Position numbers and translations under genes: made by a program
Notes under the pieces: generated by a model
Told to the model about the DNA's origin: nothing
What the model saw: only the letters and a program-made list of their open reading frames with translations
The model's database searches: none
From: Aselliscus stoliczkanus
Lineage: Eukaryota; Chordata; Mammalia; Chiroptera; Hipposideridae
Direction of reading: 5' to 3'
Assembly (NCBI GenBank): GCA_033961575.1
Contig: CM066737.1
Coordinates: 65,554,771-65,618,770, forward strand
Length of the DNA stretch: 64,000 nt
Part shown: piece by piece, positions 1 to 10,234 of the stretch
Layout: each line of letters begins with the position of its first letter
Numbering within the stretch: position 1 is the stretch's first letter

Positions 1-59
1 AATTCTGATGAGGTCCACAATTCATATACAAGGTGTGATCAAAAGATACAGTCAATGTT

Positions 60-187
60 TAAAAAATATATTACAGTAAAAGACACATTGCTATAAATCC
101 CCCTCAAAATATTCCCTCTCACTTTGAACACACTTATCCCATCATTATTGCCACTTTCTGAAGCAGTTCTGGAAGTCCTCTTTCATG
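60..187 (-). repeat. Left arm of a ~125-bp inverted repeat in the mariner remnant
   Basis: Read on the minus strand, this arm reproduces the transposase C-terminus and 3' non-coding end found on the plus strand at about 425-550. The shared blocks include 'gaggacttccagaactgc', 'gatgggataagtgtgttc' and 'caatgtgtcttttactgtaa'. The arms are imperfect, so the duplication is not very recent. Confidence 0.85.
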
Positions 188-424
188 AATGTCTTTACTT
201 CATCCTCCATCATGACAATGCTGCATGTCACACATTGCTTTTGGTATACGGCAATTTCTGTCAAATAAAAACATTACAGTGTGTCCTCATCCACCTTATT
301 CGCTGGATCTGGCACCATGTTACTTCTGGCTCTTCCCCAAAGTCAACCTGACCATGAAAGGAAAACATTTTGAATCATTTCAGGAAGTCGAGGCAGCCAC
401 GAGAGCACAACTAAAGACACTCAC

Positions 425-550
425 AAAGAGGACTTCCAGAACTGCTTCAGAAAGTGGCAAGAACGATGGGATAAGTGTGTTCTAAGAAAGGGGGAGTATT
501 TTGAGGGGGATTAATGTCAATGTGTCTTTTACTGTAATAAATTTTTTTAA
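425..550 (+). repeat. Right arm of the inverted repeat in the mariner remnant
   Basis: This is the forward counterpart of the left arm. It covers the end of the transposase reading frame (stop near 483) and the adjoining non-coding DNA. About 235 bp of forward transposase sequence lies between the arms. Confidence 0.85.
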
Positions 551-661
551 ATTTAAACATGTATTTTTGATTGCAGCTCTTGCATGATTCTGTTGACATG
601 AAAAGTCCTACCCTGACTATATTATTGCTCATCCTATCACATTCAACCCATCTTGTCCTCT

Positions 662-735
662 GCTTTCCTTTCCTTTCCTTTCCTTTCCTTTCCGTTCCTT
701 TCCTTTCCTTTCCTTTTCTTTTCCTTCTTTTTTTT
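662..735. repeat. (CTTTC)n pentanucleotide microsatellite
   Basis: A run of 'tcctt/tttcc' pentamers with few interruptions. It grades into the T-rich tract that forms the A tail of the antisense 7SK copy, from which it may have expanded. Confidence 0.9.
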
Positions 736-740
736 ATTTT

Positions 741-1071
741 TAATAAAGGCAGACAGCCACATTCAGCACTTCATTTGGATGTGTCTGGAGTCTTAGAAGT
801 TTCACTACCCTATGTTCTCCTATAAATGAACCTTGAGAACTTGTCTGGAGGTTCTAGCAGGGGAGCATAACTACTCATATACCCATGCAGGAAGAATAGG
901 CCTCTTTTATCAGGGAAGATAGTCCTCTTCAACCCAGCATGCAGCTTCAGGAGGGGTGCACAAGGAATGATGAGGGAGGAAGGTGACACCCATCTAGCCA
1001 GCTGGAGTAGCCAAATCAACCCTAAAGATCAATAGGTTGATAGATGTCATAGCTAGATTGCTCTCACATCT
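741..1071 (-). pseudogene. RN7SK: 7SK snRNA retropseudogene, full length, antisense
   Basis: Read on the minus strand, the segment starts 'agatgtgagagcaatc' and ends 'ctgtctgcctttatt'. It follows the 7SK RNA order throughout: a block like 'ctggctagatgggtgtcacc', the 'cttcctccctcat' segment, 'gaagaggactatc', 'ctcccctgctagaacctcc', and 'actccagacacatccaaatga' split by small changes. Its length of about 331 nt equals that of mature 7SK. Functional 7SK is a Pol III transcript that sequesters P-TEFb; this copy has many substitutions. A T-rich tract at about 722-740 lies at its 3' side (an A tail on the minus strand), which fits L1-mediated retrotransposition rather than a functional Pol III gene. 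Short reading frames here are accidental. The identity rests on remembered 7SK sequence but is strong across the whole length. Confidence 0.92.
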
Positions 1072-1129
1072 TTCTACTTTTCATTTTTAACATATAACTT
1101 ACCACTTTCTAACATACTGCTGCGTGAAG

Positions 1130-1346
1130 AATGTTTATGTCTCTCTCTTTCTCTACCATGTGAGAATACGATGAGAAGACAACTACCTGTGAACAAGAAG
1201 AGGGGCACTCACCAAGAACCTGACCTTACTGGCACCCTCATCTCAGACTTACAGCCCCCAGGACTGTGAGAAAGCAAATCAATTTCTATCATTTAAGCCC
1301 CCTATCTGGTATTTTTGTTATAGCAACCCAAGCTGACTAAGACATA
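1130..1346 (+). mobile_element. MLT1-like (ERVL-MaLR) LTR 3' part
   Basis: The segment reads 'accatgtgagaatacgatgag', then 'tcagacttacagcccccagg', 'actgtgagaaagcaaat' and ends 'agcaacccaagctgactaag'. This is the usual order of the 3' half of MLT1-type mammalian LTRs. It is ancient and diverged, and the 5' half is not recognisable. Confidence 0.75.
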
Positions 1347-1374
1347 TACTGTGTAGTTTATTCATTTGTTGTTT

Positions 1375-1510
1375 TTAGTTTATTATCTGTCTCCTGCTAG
1401 TAGTATGTAAGCACCACGAATAAATATTTTTCAATGCTATATCCTCAACACCTAGAATATTGCCTAGCTATAGTAGGTGCTCAGTAAATACTTATTGAAT
1501 ATTTATTCCC
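1375..1510 (+). mobile_element. LINE L2 3' end fragment
   Basis: The hallmarks are 'gtaagcaccacgaataaat' followed by 'cctagctatagtaggtgctc' and 'agtaaatacttattgaat', matching the conserved 3' tail of mammalian L2. Only this tail is visible. Confidence 0.75.
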
Positions 1511-2495
1511 ATATTAGGTAGGTGTGGGAACCACTGTTCCAGTGGATGTAGAAAGAGAGAAACCTGAATGGTGCCAGGGACGAAGGAATGTTAAGCAAGA
1601 CACGTGTCACAGAGAAGTGGCTGCCTAGTTTTCTGGCCAATGGAGCAGCCATAGGTCTATGTGCACAATGTGAGAGAGGCAAAGTCTATTTCTAACTTCC
1701 TTTTTTGCCTTAATGGGTTATTCTGCTTCCAAATTTGGAAGAGCTTTTTTTTTCAATTCAACCCAATTTACCATGTTAACTCCCTCCACCATATTTTTTT
1801 CCTGTCATTATTTTCATTAAATGTTTCATGTTTTGGTCTTTCTGCATATTTACTTCAGTATTTTAGTGGAGAATGGAGAAGGCATATCTGGCACTGATAT
1901 GTTATAAAGTTAATCTGGATATACAAAGGGCTAATTAAAAGAAAAACATTTTATGAGTACAATTATTTGCAAGCTCATTTATGATTTGCAAATAATTAGG
2001 ATAATTAAATAATTGATTTATGTATTTTTATCTAGTTTGCATTTTATCATTTTCTTTCAAACTGCACTTAATTCAACTGTATGAGATATCAGAAAAGAGT
2101 AAAGAATTATAAACTGGTAAAAAATATTATCTGGCTCAAACCAGAATTAGCAGATGAAAGCAAAATATTAATAAAATTTTAATGATGTAATCTGGGCCAA
2201 ACAAGCCATATGATGAAGATTAATAAGCCATTTAACATCTGTCTTAAATAAGAACAAAATAATTTGTAGCTTTTTCTATACCGCTGAAAATTTGGACGTA
2301 AGACCTAAGTAACTTACTGTATGCATGGAGACAATAAAAATAGAGGAAGAGGCAAATTGTCATGTGTATTTAGAGAGCATAACCATGAGCAGTACAGTTA
2401 ATGTTTTGGCATAAATCTATTTTGAAATGGGGCCTTTACTGAATTAGCCATGTTGTCCAGCCAATGTGGAATATTATTGTAACCGGGAGACATCT
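1511..2495. other. AT-rich stretch with no assignable feature
   Basis: No coding exon, RNA gene or young repeat is visible. The open frames here are short and lack any recognisable domain. Old, unrecognisable repeat sequence is likely. Confidence 0.6.
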
Positions 2496-2702
2496 GTGAT
2501 GGTTAATTTTATTTGTCAACTTGGCTAACTTATGTGAGCAGTTGTTTGGTCAAACACTAGTCTAAATGTTGCTGCAAATGTATTTTTTAGATGTGACTAA
2601 TATTTATAATCAGTTGACTTTAAGTAGATTATTGTCCATAATGTGGGTGGGCCTCATCCAATCAGTTGACGGCTAAGAAGAAACACCTTCCAGACTGCAA
2701 TA

Positions 2703-2842
2703 CAGTAAAACCTTGGATTGTGAGTGTTCCACAAGATGAGAAAACATTTCTAATACATTTTAACGTGGTAAATGAGTGATGTCTTGCAATATGAGTAGTT
2801 TGTTTCCAGAACGAATTGTGCTCGCAAACCAAGGTTTTACTG
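2703..2842. mobile_element. Tigger-like (pogo) MITE, 140 bp, palindromic ends
   Basis: The left end reads 'cagtaaaaccttggattgtg'. The right end is its inverse, 'cgcaaaccaaggttttactg'. TA dinucleotides flank both sides (2701-2702 and 2843-2844), as expected for a TcMar-Tigger insertion. There is no coding capacity. It sits inside the older LTR-like repeat, which dates it as the younger of the two. Confidence 0.85.
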
Positions 2843-2984
2843 TATAGAAATTCTGCTGAGTTTCCAGCCTTTGGACTCAAGATTATCATATCAGCTCCTA
2901 CCTGAATTTCCAGCCTGTTGGCTTACCCATCAGCCTTTAAAACTTGTCAGCCCTTACGTTTACACCTACTTTAAGCAATTCCTT

Positions 2985-2989
<5 letters not shown>

Positions 2990-3032
<43 letters not shown>

Positions 3033-3050
3033 TATATATATATATATATA
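2990..3050. repeat. Compound (CT)n-(TA)n microsatellite
   Basis: About 19 CT/TC units are followed directly by about 10 TA units ending near 3050. Confidence 0.95.
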
Positions 3051-3295
3051 ATATTTAGATGTAATATTTAGACATTTATACCCCTCACAATGTGATAACC
3101 CCCTCCCCCAATCTACTACCCCTCTGACATCGTTTATAGCTGTAACATTTCCACTGACTCTATTCCCCATGCTGTACTCCTCACAACTCTGCATTTGTCA
3201 AAACTATAGAACTCCACACCAAAAGGGAATTTATGTAAATTTAAAGTAAATAGAAATTTCAAAATGCTAATCAATAATAGTTACTACTCTGAAGG

Positions 3296-3480
3296 ATATA
3301 TATATATATATATAGTACTTGTGTGTATATAGATATATAGACTCATCTATAATATATTTATATATCATGTATAATATATTTATATTTTAGTGATATAGTT
3401 ACATTAATATATTAATAACATTATATAATTATTAGTATATTAATTTTTATATATTAATTAGAGAGAGAGAACTCTAATAG
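3296..3480. repeat. (TA)n and AT-rich low-complexity tract
   Basis: It has a short perfect (TA)n run at 3297-3315, then degenerate ATAT/TATTA sequence, then a short (GA)n run near 3460-3470. Confidence 0.85.
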
Positions 3481-3619
3481 AGGATCTTAATATAATTTGA
3501 TTTAAAAAAACAAAACTTTCCCAAACATGACTATGTACCAGATGCTGTACTATATACATAAAAAGCACAGCTGCTTTTACAGTATCATCCTACATTATTT
3601 ACTAACCTTGGAAAATTAA

Positions 3620-4215
3620 ATGAGGCAGGATAGATACCCTGGGATGACAACTCCCTCGAGGGTAAAACAGGAGGTGTCTCACTGGCTACACAAGAAACAA
3701 GTGATTGTAATGGGCACCTGCAGCTGGAGATCAACAAGAACCAGTTTCATCTAGCAAGGTTAATCCCTACAACTGGGGACCTGACCTTTAGCTAATTTTA
3801 ATGTCATTATAATGTCATATGCATTGCAGTTACTGTGACTCCTATCCTGCATCTGAGGCCATGGCAGTTCTGGAGAAACCAAATAAGGAAGAAAAACCAG
3901 AAAACGGAGTGTACTGCCCAAAGGGAGATGAATGAACCATATCAATGGGATATCACCAATCCCTGCCCTGGGAGAGAGAAATATCCCTAATCTGGATTTC
4001 CTTGGTGCCACTCATTTTCTGAGTCAGACCCCCACTTTCCTTTGACTTGTATCCTTTTGTTTTCAGTAAATTACTTTGGCTTTCCTGCATCTGTCTCGCT
4101 CTTGAATTCTTTCTTGTGTGGAGACAAGAAACTGGTCACCACTGATCCAGGATGGCCTCTCTTAGGCACTCCTGTGGGCCTCCTGGAACAAATACACTGC
4201 ATTACTGAATGGAAA
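3620..4215 (+). mobile_element. Probable ERV1-type LTR remnant
   Basis: The 3' part has an LTR-like order. 'cctttgacttgtatcc' and 'tttcagtaaattactttgg' resemble a U3/R with a polyadenylation-like region. 'cctgcatctgtctcgctctt' followed by 'gtgtggagacaagaaactgg' resembles the R/U5 of class I endogenous retroviral LTRs. No TATA box or TSD is clear and no gag/pol/env sequence is adjacent, so this would be a solo LTR. Boundaries are approximate. Confidence 0.5.
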
Positions 4216-5150
4216 TTAATTGACAATATCAATGTTGCTTCAGTTTTGCCACATTCTAAAACCATCAAGCGGAGTATTGTAGGTATTACTTTCTTCTACT
4301 CAGGCAATCACTTTTGTTCAATAAACATTATGCAAATGTTCAGTAGAAATTATCACATCAAATAAGCAGTTTTATACTCTATATTAACATTTTACACTTT
4401 CAATGTCATTGAAAAAAACCTGGGTGCAAATTAGCAATAATAACTGGCTCTCTTTAATTATGCTTCAGCAGTGGTTACGATCAGAATTATTTTCACAGGA
4501 TCGAATAATTTCAGTGTTTTATGATAACCCATGAAAAAAGAGGTTAATGACTTGGGAAATTAGAAATAGAATTAGCACATCAGATGAATTAAAATGTACC
4601 ATCAATGTTAAGTCACTGATAATGATATATATAATTGCCTTCTTCAGACTCCCAAGGAATTCAGAATTCTGCATCATTGTCTATGAATCATTGGTTGTCC
4701 AATATAGGCTTACACTAGTTTTGTGAAATGTCAAAAGGTAAGAATTAAATGAGCCTTCAAAATGAGGGGAACAGAACGTAGGTTATGGTCTTAGGGTTAT
4801 TTCCTGCCAAGAGTCCAAGCATTCTAATCTTCAAAGTGAAGACTCATTGGATATCCTTTATAAAGTATTTATTTTTTAATAAATATAAAATTGAAATCAT
4901 TTTCCATTTGGGCATGAGTTTTAACCATACCCAGGTTTTAACATTATTTGGTTTCAATATTCATCTGTTAACTCTGAAAAGAATCCTCAAATAGTAGGTA
5001 GCTGGACTGACTGGTTTTTACTGGTTGATATAGTTTTGGTTTCCTTGAGATGCTTAGAAGCAATGCAGAAAACCAAAGTTTGACCCTTAAATTATCTACT
5101 TCCAAGGTAGTAATGGTCTTCTAATTCAGAAATCATTACTTTTTAAATAA
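4216..5150. other. No assignable feature
   Basis: AT-rich sequence with only short meaningless open frames. I see no family signature. Confidence 0.55.
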
Positions 5151-5351
5151 TGTGAATAAACATGCACTTTTACATATAATCAAAGAAATGTGTACCAAAC
5201 TAAAAAATAGATACTATATCTATCAAATTAATATACTTTTAAAATAAAAACAACGTAGTGCTGATAAGGATGTGAAGAGGCACTCACTCTCATTTACTGC
5301 TGGTAAGAATGGAAAATTAGACAACCTTTCTTGAAAGTGTCAACTAATCAT

Positions 5352-6189
5352 TGTTGGTACCAACTCAATGCTAACAGGAATCTCCAATTTGCGGTGCAGT
5401 GAAGAGGGAAAGTTTATTCAGTGAAAACAGCTCAATTGTGATATAGCATGGCTATGAGAACAGCTTGGCAGTGGAACAATTCAATAGTGTTATAGCTCAA
5501 TTATGAAGCAGCATGGCTGCGAGGCAGCCCTGGGGCCAGGCAGCCCTGGGCCAGCCCCTCTCTGACTAGACAACTCTGTTCTGCCATGGCCCAGTTCACA
5601 CTGCCCTGTGCTCCCGGGAGACATCTTTGGTGTTTCAGCTCCAGCTGGGGAAACGCAGCCTTCAGTCCTTAGTGGAAAAGGAAAATACCCTCTTTGAGCC
5701 AGAGAAGAGCTAACTCATATAAACAGAAGTCTCTGCTCCCTGTCAATTGCTCTATCCTCATGTAAATGAGGACTCCAAATCCCTACAGTTTGATTGGTCC
5801 AAAAGGCAGTGTCCTGACTGGAAGAACGGAACTGCTCTGAAAGGTTGATGAAGACTCTGATGGGGATATGGCTCTGCACTGTTCTGATTGGACAAGGAAA
5901 ACTTCAGTCCTATTAGTTAAAATACTATTCCAGGGACTCCTTTATAAGGACTGACTCAGATGGCAGGAACACAGTGCAGGCAGGCAGTTCAGTGGGGAGG
6001 CAGGTAGTTTAGTGCAGGCTTCTCTCTGAAGTGTGGTTTGCATGAGATACCTCTTGTAGAAAAGGCTGCTAGGCTCTGTTTTTCATTTTTGTTGTTGTTG
6101 TTGTTGTTGTTGTTTGTTTTCTTGCCTAGTTAGCCACCAGGACTACCAGTAGCCCTTCTTAGTAGGTATCTTCTTTTTCAGGGTCCACA
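5352..6189 (-). mobile_element. Solo LTR of an endogenous retrovirus, antisense, ~840 bp
   Basis: On the minus strand the element begins 'tgtggaccctgaaaaagaag' and ends 'gagttggtaccaaca', giving the TG...CA termini of an LTR. A polyadenylation signal (minus-strand 'ctgaataaac', at about 5410-5422 on the plus axis) lies near its 3' end. A TATA-like 'ccttataaagg' lies at about 5940-5950. No gag, pol or env sequence flanks it, so it is a solo LTR. I could not find a clear TSD. It interrupts an older L1. The class is probably ERV1 but not proven. Confidence 0.72.
6085..6118. repeat. (GTT)n trinucleotide repeat
   Basis: Eight or so GTT units inside the antisense LTR. Confidence 0.9.
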
Positions 6190-6350
6190 AAAGCAATTTA
6201 TCAAAATATATTGTCTTAAAAATATTTATATCCTCTGACCCAATAATCTCTCTTGTGGTAAATTTGAAGAAGTAATGAGAGATTATCTAAAACATTTAGG
6301 ACAAAAGATGTTCATAGTAATGTTATCAGTCATAGGAAAGAAAAACATTT

Positions 6351-7505
6351 TTTTTTCTGATTCATACTTTGCTGTCTTTTCCAAATATCATATAATACAT
6401 ATATGTTACATTGAGATTTGGGGAAAGTAAACACAAGAGCAAAAAAAAAAAAAAACAGGCTTTCAGGTTCAACATAAGTTCTCTCTGGAGAAAACAAATT
6501 TAACTGCTATTATTCAAAAGAGGGGGATATGATAATACGGAGGTAGACAGTACTAATATGTCCTCCTGGAATTCACCCACAAAGACATCACATTTTCAAT
6601 GAAAAGATATGTTGGACTGAAAGAAAACATACATTCCAAAAGAGCCTTCTTTTCTCACATTCAATTATGTTTAAATGTATGTATTTTATTGAAGACATGA
6701 GAAATATGCTTTATTTTGCCAATAATATAAAGGCCTAGTTTTGTCCCCACACTGACAAATCACCTTTGTCATATTAAATCATTCTCTATATCACTAGGTG
6801 ATTACTAACCACTGCATTATAAAGGTTTTCAGATGTCATGCAGCAATGAAACATGTTTGACACTGTTCAAAACAGTAGTCCCCAAACTTTACATCACTGT
6901 ACCACCCCTTTCTCTCAAAAAAAATCAGTAGTTTTAAGAATTAACTTCTATGGAACACATTTTGGGAAACATGGTAATTGGCTAATGAGTCAAGTCCTTG
7001 CCTACAGTAAATGTAGCTTGGCTGTATCTGTTTGATATATCTTTTCAAACAATCCCTTCATTTTGGTTTAAAGTATGACATAGTTTTATTTTATTTTATT
7101 TTTTTACTAAACAAAGAGAGTTTCTTTCTACTAGTGGCATTTCCAAAGAGCATTTTGATGATTCACAGAGAATTTATAACTATAATCCACAGATGAAACA
7201 ATAGATAACATATACCTGGAGGGAAGATAAGCATAATGTATTTGGAAAATTAAATGAAAAAGTAAATATTACAGTTTATTCTAGACCTGCTTTCAATTTC
7301 TAGGCCTGCCCTGATTTCTTTTTGGCTTTGGGCTCCTGGGCCTCTGATTATTTTTATGTCTTATATAGTAGCTTCTCTTATTTAGACTATTGGGAGCCAT
7401 TAATAAAGCTATTGACACAGAAGTACTGCAAGAAAAAGAATAAATTGTCATTCCTTTTTCCTTAGCTTGTTGTTAGTAGAAAATAATCTGGTGTGGTAGT
7501 AGGTA
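6351..7505. other. No assignable feature
   Basis: AT-rich, with A-runs near 6440. Nothing here resembles an exon, an RNA gene or a named repeat that I can support. Confidence 0.5.
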
Positions 7506-7519
7506 GTTAGCTCCGTCCT

Positions 7520-7640
7520 ATCTTCCTTCCTTTCCTTTCCCTCCCTCCCTCCCTCCCTTTCTTCCTTCCTTCCTTCCTTCCTTCCTTCCTTCCTTCCTTC
7601 CTTCCTTCCTTCCTTCTTTCTTTCCTTACTTATTTTCTTC
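7520..7640. repeat. (CCTT)n tetranucleotide microsatellite, long pure polypyrimidine tract
   Basis: An uninterrupted (TTCC)n block at about 7565-7615 is flanked by CCCT and TTTC variants. The whole plus strand here is pyrimidine for about 100 nt. Confidence 0.95.
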
Positions 7641-8400
7641 TTCTGTCCTTCTTTTCTTCTATTTATCTTTATGAGGTTGCTACCAATTTCTCACATATTT
7701 TTTGTCATTTTTAAAAAATTTTCCATTTCAAAATATAACTTCAAAGTTAGACACAATGAATGCATACGAGTATGCTTATCTCTTTCTTTTGTCATCATTT
7801 CAGGCCGTGCTCTAAAATTTCTCCAAAGGTATTCTGTGGCACATTAATCCTGTGAGATGCCCCTGGCCCATGCTACCTAATCTAATTTGGAGATTTGCAA
7901 TACACATGATCACTTGAAATAACAGATTTGCTGTCCATCCAGTCATCACTGGAAAATGACTCAATGGACAATCTTAAGATTCATTTTGTAAATATATAAA
8001 ATAACTCTCATTTCAGATATATCAATGGCTACTGACTTTCTTCAATGAGAAATATAAATTCTGAGGTTTTAAGTTAGGAAGATCATATCCAAAGCCCAAA
8101 TCCCTGCTAAACCCAACTGATTACTTGATTAGTCTCTCCAAAACATCTCCAAAATAATCTATTCAATAAAATACTCACAAAACTGACACAAAAAAACAGT
8201 GTTAGAATATCTTTAGGAGAAAAGAATAAAGCTGTATAAGTCTGACATATGCACATGATCACACTCACAAACACACACATGCAGCTATAACTGGAGCTGC
8301 TGTGAAGTGTTAGTTTTAGAGTTCAAAGGCACTTGAGATTGGTTGATCTTGTCAAATTGCCTGCTTCTGGCAATCCTGAGTCATTAAAATTTTTTACATT
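7641..8400. other. No assignable feature
   Basis: Ordinary AT-rich sequence. A short CACACA tract lies near 8260-8280. Confidence 0.5.
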
Positions 8401-8415
8401 CCACTTGGACATTTA

Positions 8416-8515
8416 TTTATTTTTTATTATTTTCTCCAGCACAATGGCTTTATTTGAGAACAACAAAGATTTACAATTTGGGACATGTGGTTTAATGGTG
8501 AACCAGGGAAGTCCC
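8416..8515 (-). pseudogene. 5'-truncated processed retrocopy of an mRNA 3' end
   Basis: The insert is flanked by a perfect 15-bp direct repeat, 'ccacttggacattta', at 8401-8415 and 8516-8530. On the minus strand it holds about 80 nt of non-repetitive sequence ending in a canonical AATAAA (plus-strand TTTATT at 8449-8454). About 15 nt later comes an A-rich tail (T-rich on the plus strand at 8416-8435). TSD, signal and tail together show L1-mediated insertion of a polyadenylated transcript end. I do not recognise the parent gene. The fragment is too short to show coding sequence and is probably 3'UTR. Confidence 0.75.
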
Positions 8516-8994
8516 CCACTTGGACATTTAAAAGAATATCATTCTCTACCTAGAAATATTTGTGGGACATTTTAAAAAATTGCTTGGAAATAAATAATGA
8601 ATAAGTTGGACATTACCATCATCAAAATTTCTCAAATAGCTAAGTGTATTTTAGCTACCATAAACTTCTAAAAAAATATTGTAAAGTTAATAAAAATGAG
8701 TTGGTTCAGCTAATAAACAGATCTTAAAGGAAACTCCTGTAAATTATGAAGGCTTATATAAAGTTTTTGAGTAGAATTTACAATATAAAGAGACGATGAT
8801 TAAGTTTGGTTCAGCCTTTAATAATAATAAAAAAAAAAATCTAAGACTTGGTGATCTTTGGAAGTCTTTAAAACATAGTTAGATAACTCCTGTTTCAGAA
8901 GTGCCCATACATACTGAATATGCTAGGCTCCTGTGCACTAAGTACAGTGTTCATCATCATCCTTCTAAACAAATAATAATAAAGACAGAGACAA

Positions 8995-9215
8995 ATATTT
9001 GGAGCACCACTATCCAATAGAAATTCTCACATTGTTGTAAATGTTTTATATCTGTGCTGTTCAGTCAGGTAACCACTAGACACATGTGTCTTGTGAGCAT
9101 TTGAAATGTGGCTAATGTGACTAATAAACAAACTACTGAAATTTTAATTAATGTAATTTTAATTTAAATTGCCGCACATGTCTAATGGCTACCATATTGG
9201 ACAACTAAGACTCAG
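8995..9215. mobile_element. hAT-Charlie-like non-autonomous element
   Basis: It starts 'agcaccactatccaatagaa' and ends 'ggctaccatattggacaact'. The termini are roughly inverted (ccaatag / attgg). The interior 'atttgaaatgtggctaatg' is typical of a common mammalian hAT MITE. The family name is not certain. Confidence 0.65.
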
Positions 9216-9719
9216 AATCAAACAATTTAATGTTCTGTTGTTACAAACTAATTAAGTTATCAAAATGTTTTAACCAAGTGGGGCAAAACTAAGAGATAAG
9301 ACATTGTTTAGGAAATTAAATCAACATTTGCTTCTTCTATGCTACATAGCAGCAACACATTGGTGCTAAATGTGCAAAGATTGGAGAGTCTCCAACTTGG
9401 GCTTGTCGAGCTTGTGGATCAGTAATGTTCTCTATAAAGAGAAGAGAAGCTATATATTCAGTTTTCATTTACCAATGAAGAGAAATAAAGAGTGGGATCT
9501 TTATTTCTATAGCTACAGAAAAGACATAAGGCTGTCACTTTTAACAATCTCACAAAGCAGAACCCAGTCTACATTTTTGGTAACTTGGAGAAGCAGTCTA
9601 AAGAAAGAATACCAACCACCTTTTTTATAAGATTAAATGTATATATCTCATAGGCTTATGCTACAGAATATATGCTTTGGAAATGGATATTTTTGAGTTT
9701 AAGTAATTTTGATTTTGGT

Positions 9720-10225
9720 ACCTCTAAATTTTCCCATCGGGTCTGTCTCAGTCTTTATTCTCTTTGACTTTATTATAGCATTTGACATGTTTAACCATTC
9801 CTCCTTCACCTGGCCTCCAAGACACTAGTCTTTTCTCCCTTTTTAATCTCTGTTTCTTCTATATTATTTTAGGAAACCACTCTTCCTTACCTACTCCTCT
9901 TTCTTACTTTCTGATTATTGTTCATAGGACCATCATTCTCCGTATTACCTAGAGTAATCCATGACTCCTTACCCTACTGTCTCTGTACATTCAATAGATC
10001 ATCAGATCTCTCTTATTCTACTTATACAATAGCTCTTGTGTACATTCTCTTCCCTGAAACCCCAGAGTCACCAGAAAATCTTAAATTAGTTATCTGTTGT
10101 ATAGACTATTGGAACCAGGTAACAATAGTTCCACCTGTGTAGTCTCTTCTATTCAATTCTCATTTCACAATGCTACTAGAATAATCTTCCCAAAGAAAAA
10201 CTGCCAACATCTCTTTTTAGCTCTA
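9720..10225 (-). mobile_element. LINE L2 fragment
   Basis: A pyrimidine-rich stretch with 'cctcctccttc'-like and 'gtctctgtacattcaataga' blocks, ending in 'aatgctactagaataatctt'. This resembles the ORF region and 3' side of ancient L2 copies. It is strongly diverged; orientation and ends are tentative. Confidence 0.45.
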
Positions 10226-10234
10226 CATGCTTTA

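Larger units (their letters stand above)
27..585 (+). mobile_element. Rearranged mariner DNA transposon remnant with inverted 3' ends
   Basis: The forward strand from about 178 to 484 encodes the C-terminal part of a mariner transposase in two frames. One frame carries a HHDN-type motif near 214; the other reads PHPPYSLDLAP followed by the WLFPK and GKHFES blocks typical of mariner. Positions about 60-187 are the reverse complement of about 425-550, so both ends of the element are copies of the same 3' end. The outer sequences (starting 'acaaggtgtgatcaaaag' on the left) are only loosely matched on the right. The transposase is incomplete and frameshifted, so the copy is inactive. The family is certain as mariner/Tc1; the subfamily is not assigned. 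Confidence 0.85.
2497..3053 (+). mobile_element. Ancient LTR-like repeat, interrupted by a MITE
   Basis: It starts 'tgtgatggttaattttattt' and continues with 'gtcaacttggctaac', 'gtgggtgggcctcatccaat' and 'cctttggactcaagattatc'. I recognise this order as a common ancient mammalian LTR-type repeat but cannot name the family with certainty. The 3' part passes into a (CT)n/(TA)n tract where such copies carry a simple-repeat region. The Tigger-like MITE at 2703-2842 splits it. Confidence 0.6.
5150..6350 (+). mobile_element. Old L1 (L1M-type) ORF2 remnant split by an LTR
   Basis: The left part reads 'gctgataaggatgtgaagag' followed by 'ttactgctggtaagaatgg'. The right part resumes with 'tttatatcctctgacccaat' followed by 'atgttcatagtaatgttatc'. 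Both match the usual order of the L1 ORF2 C-terminal region. The antisense LTR at 5352-6189 falls exactly between them. Confidence 0.7.

Noticed and set aside
741..1071. A functional 7SK gene
   Set aside because: Many substitutions, an A-tail-like tract at the 3' side and no recognisable Pol III external promoter point to a retropseudogene.
3620..4215. An endogenous retrovirus with internal genes next to this or the 5352 and 36850 LTRs
   Set aside because: No gag, pol or env-like frame lies beside any of the three; they appear to be solo LTRs.
4042..4365. A 107-codon frame that might be an exon
   Set aside because: It covers the presumed LTR 3' part, has no domain, and shows no coding bias or splice-site framing.
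7520..7640. A possible CRISPR-like or satellite array
   Set aside because: It is a simple (CCTT)n microsatellite with no spacers; the DNA is mammalian and no direct-repeat/spacer array exists in the window.
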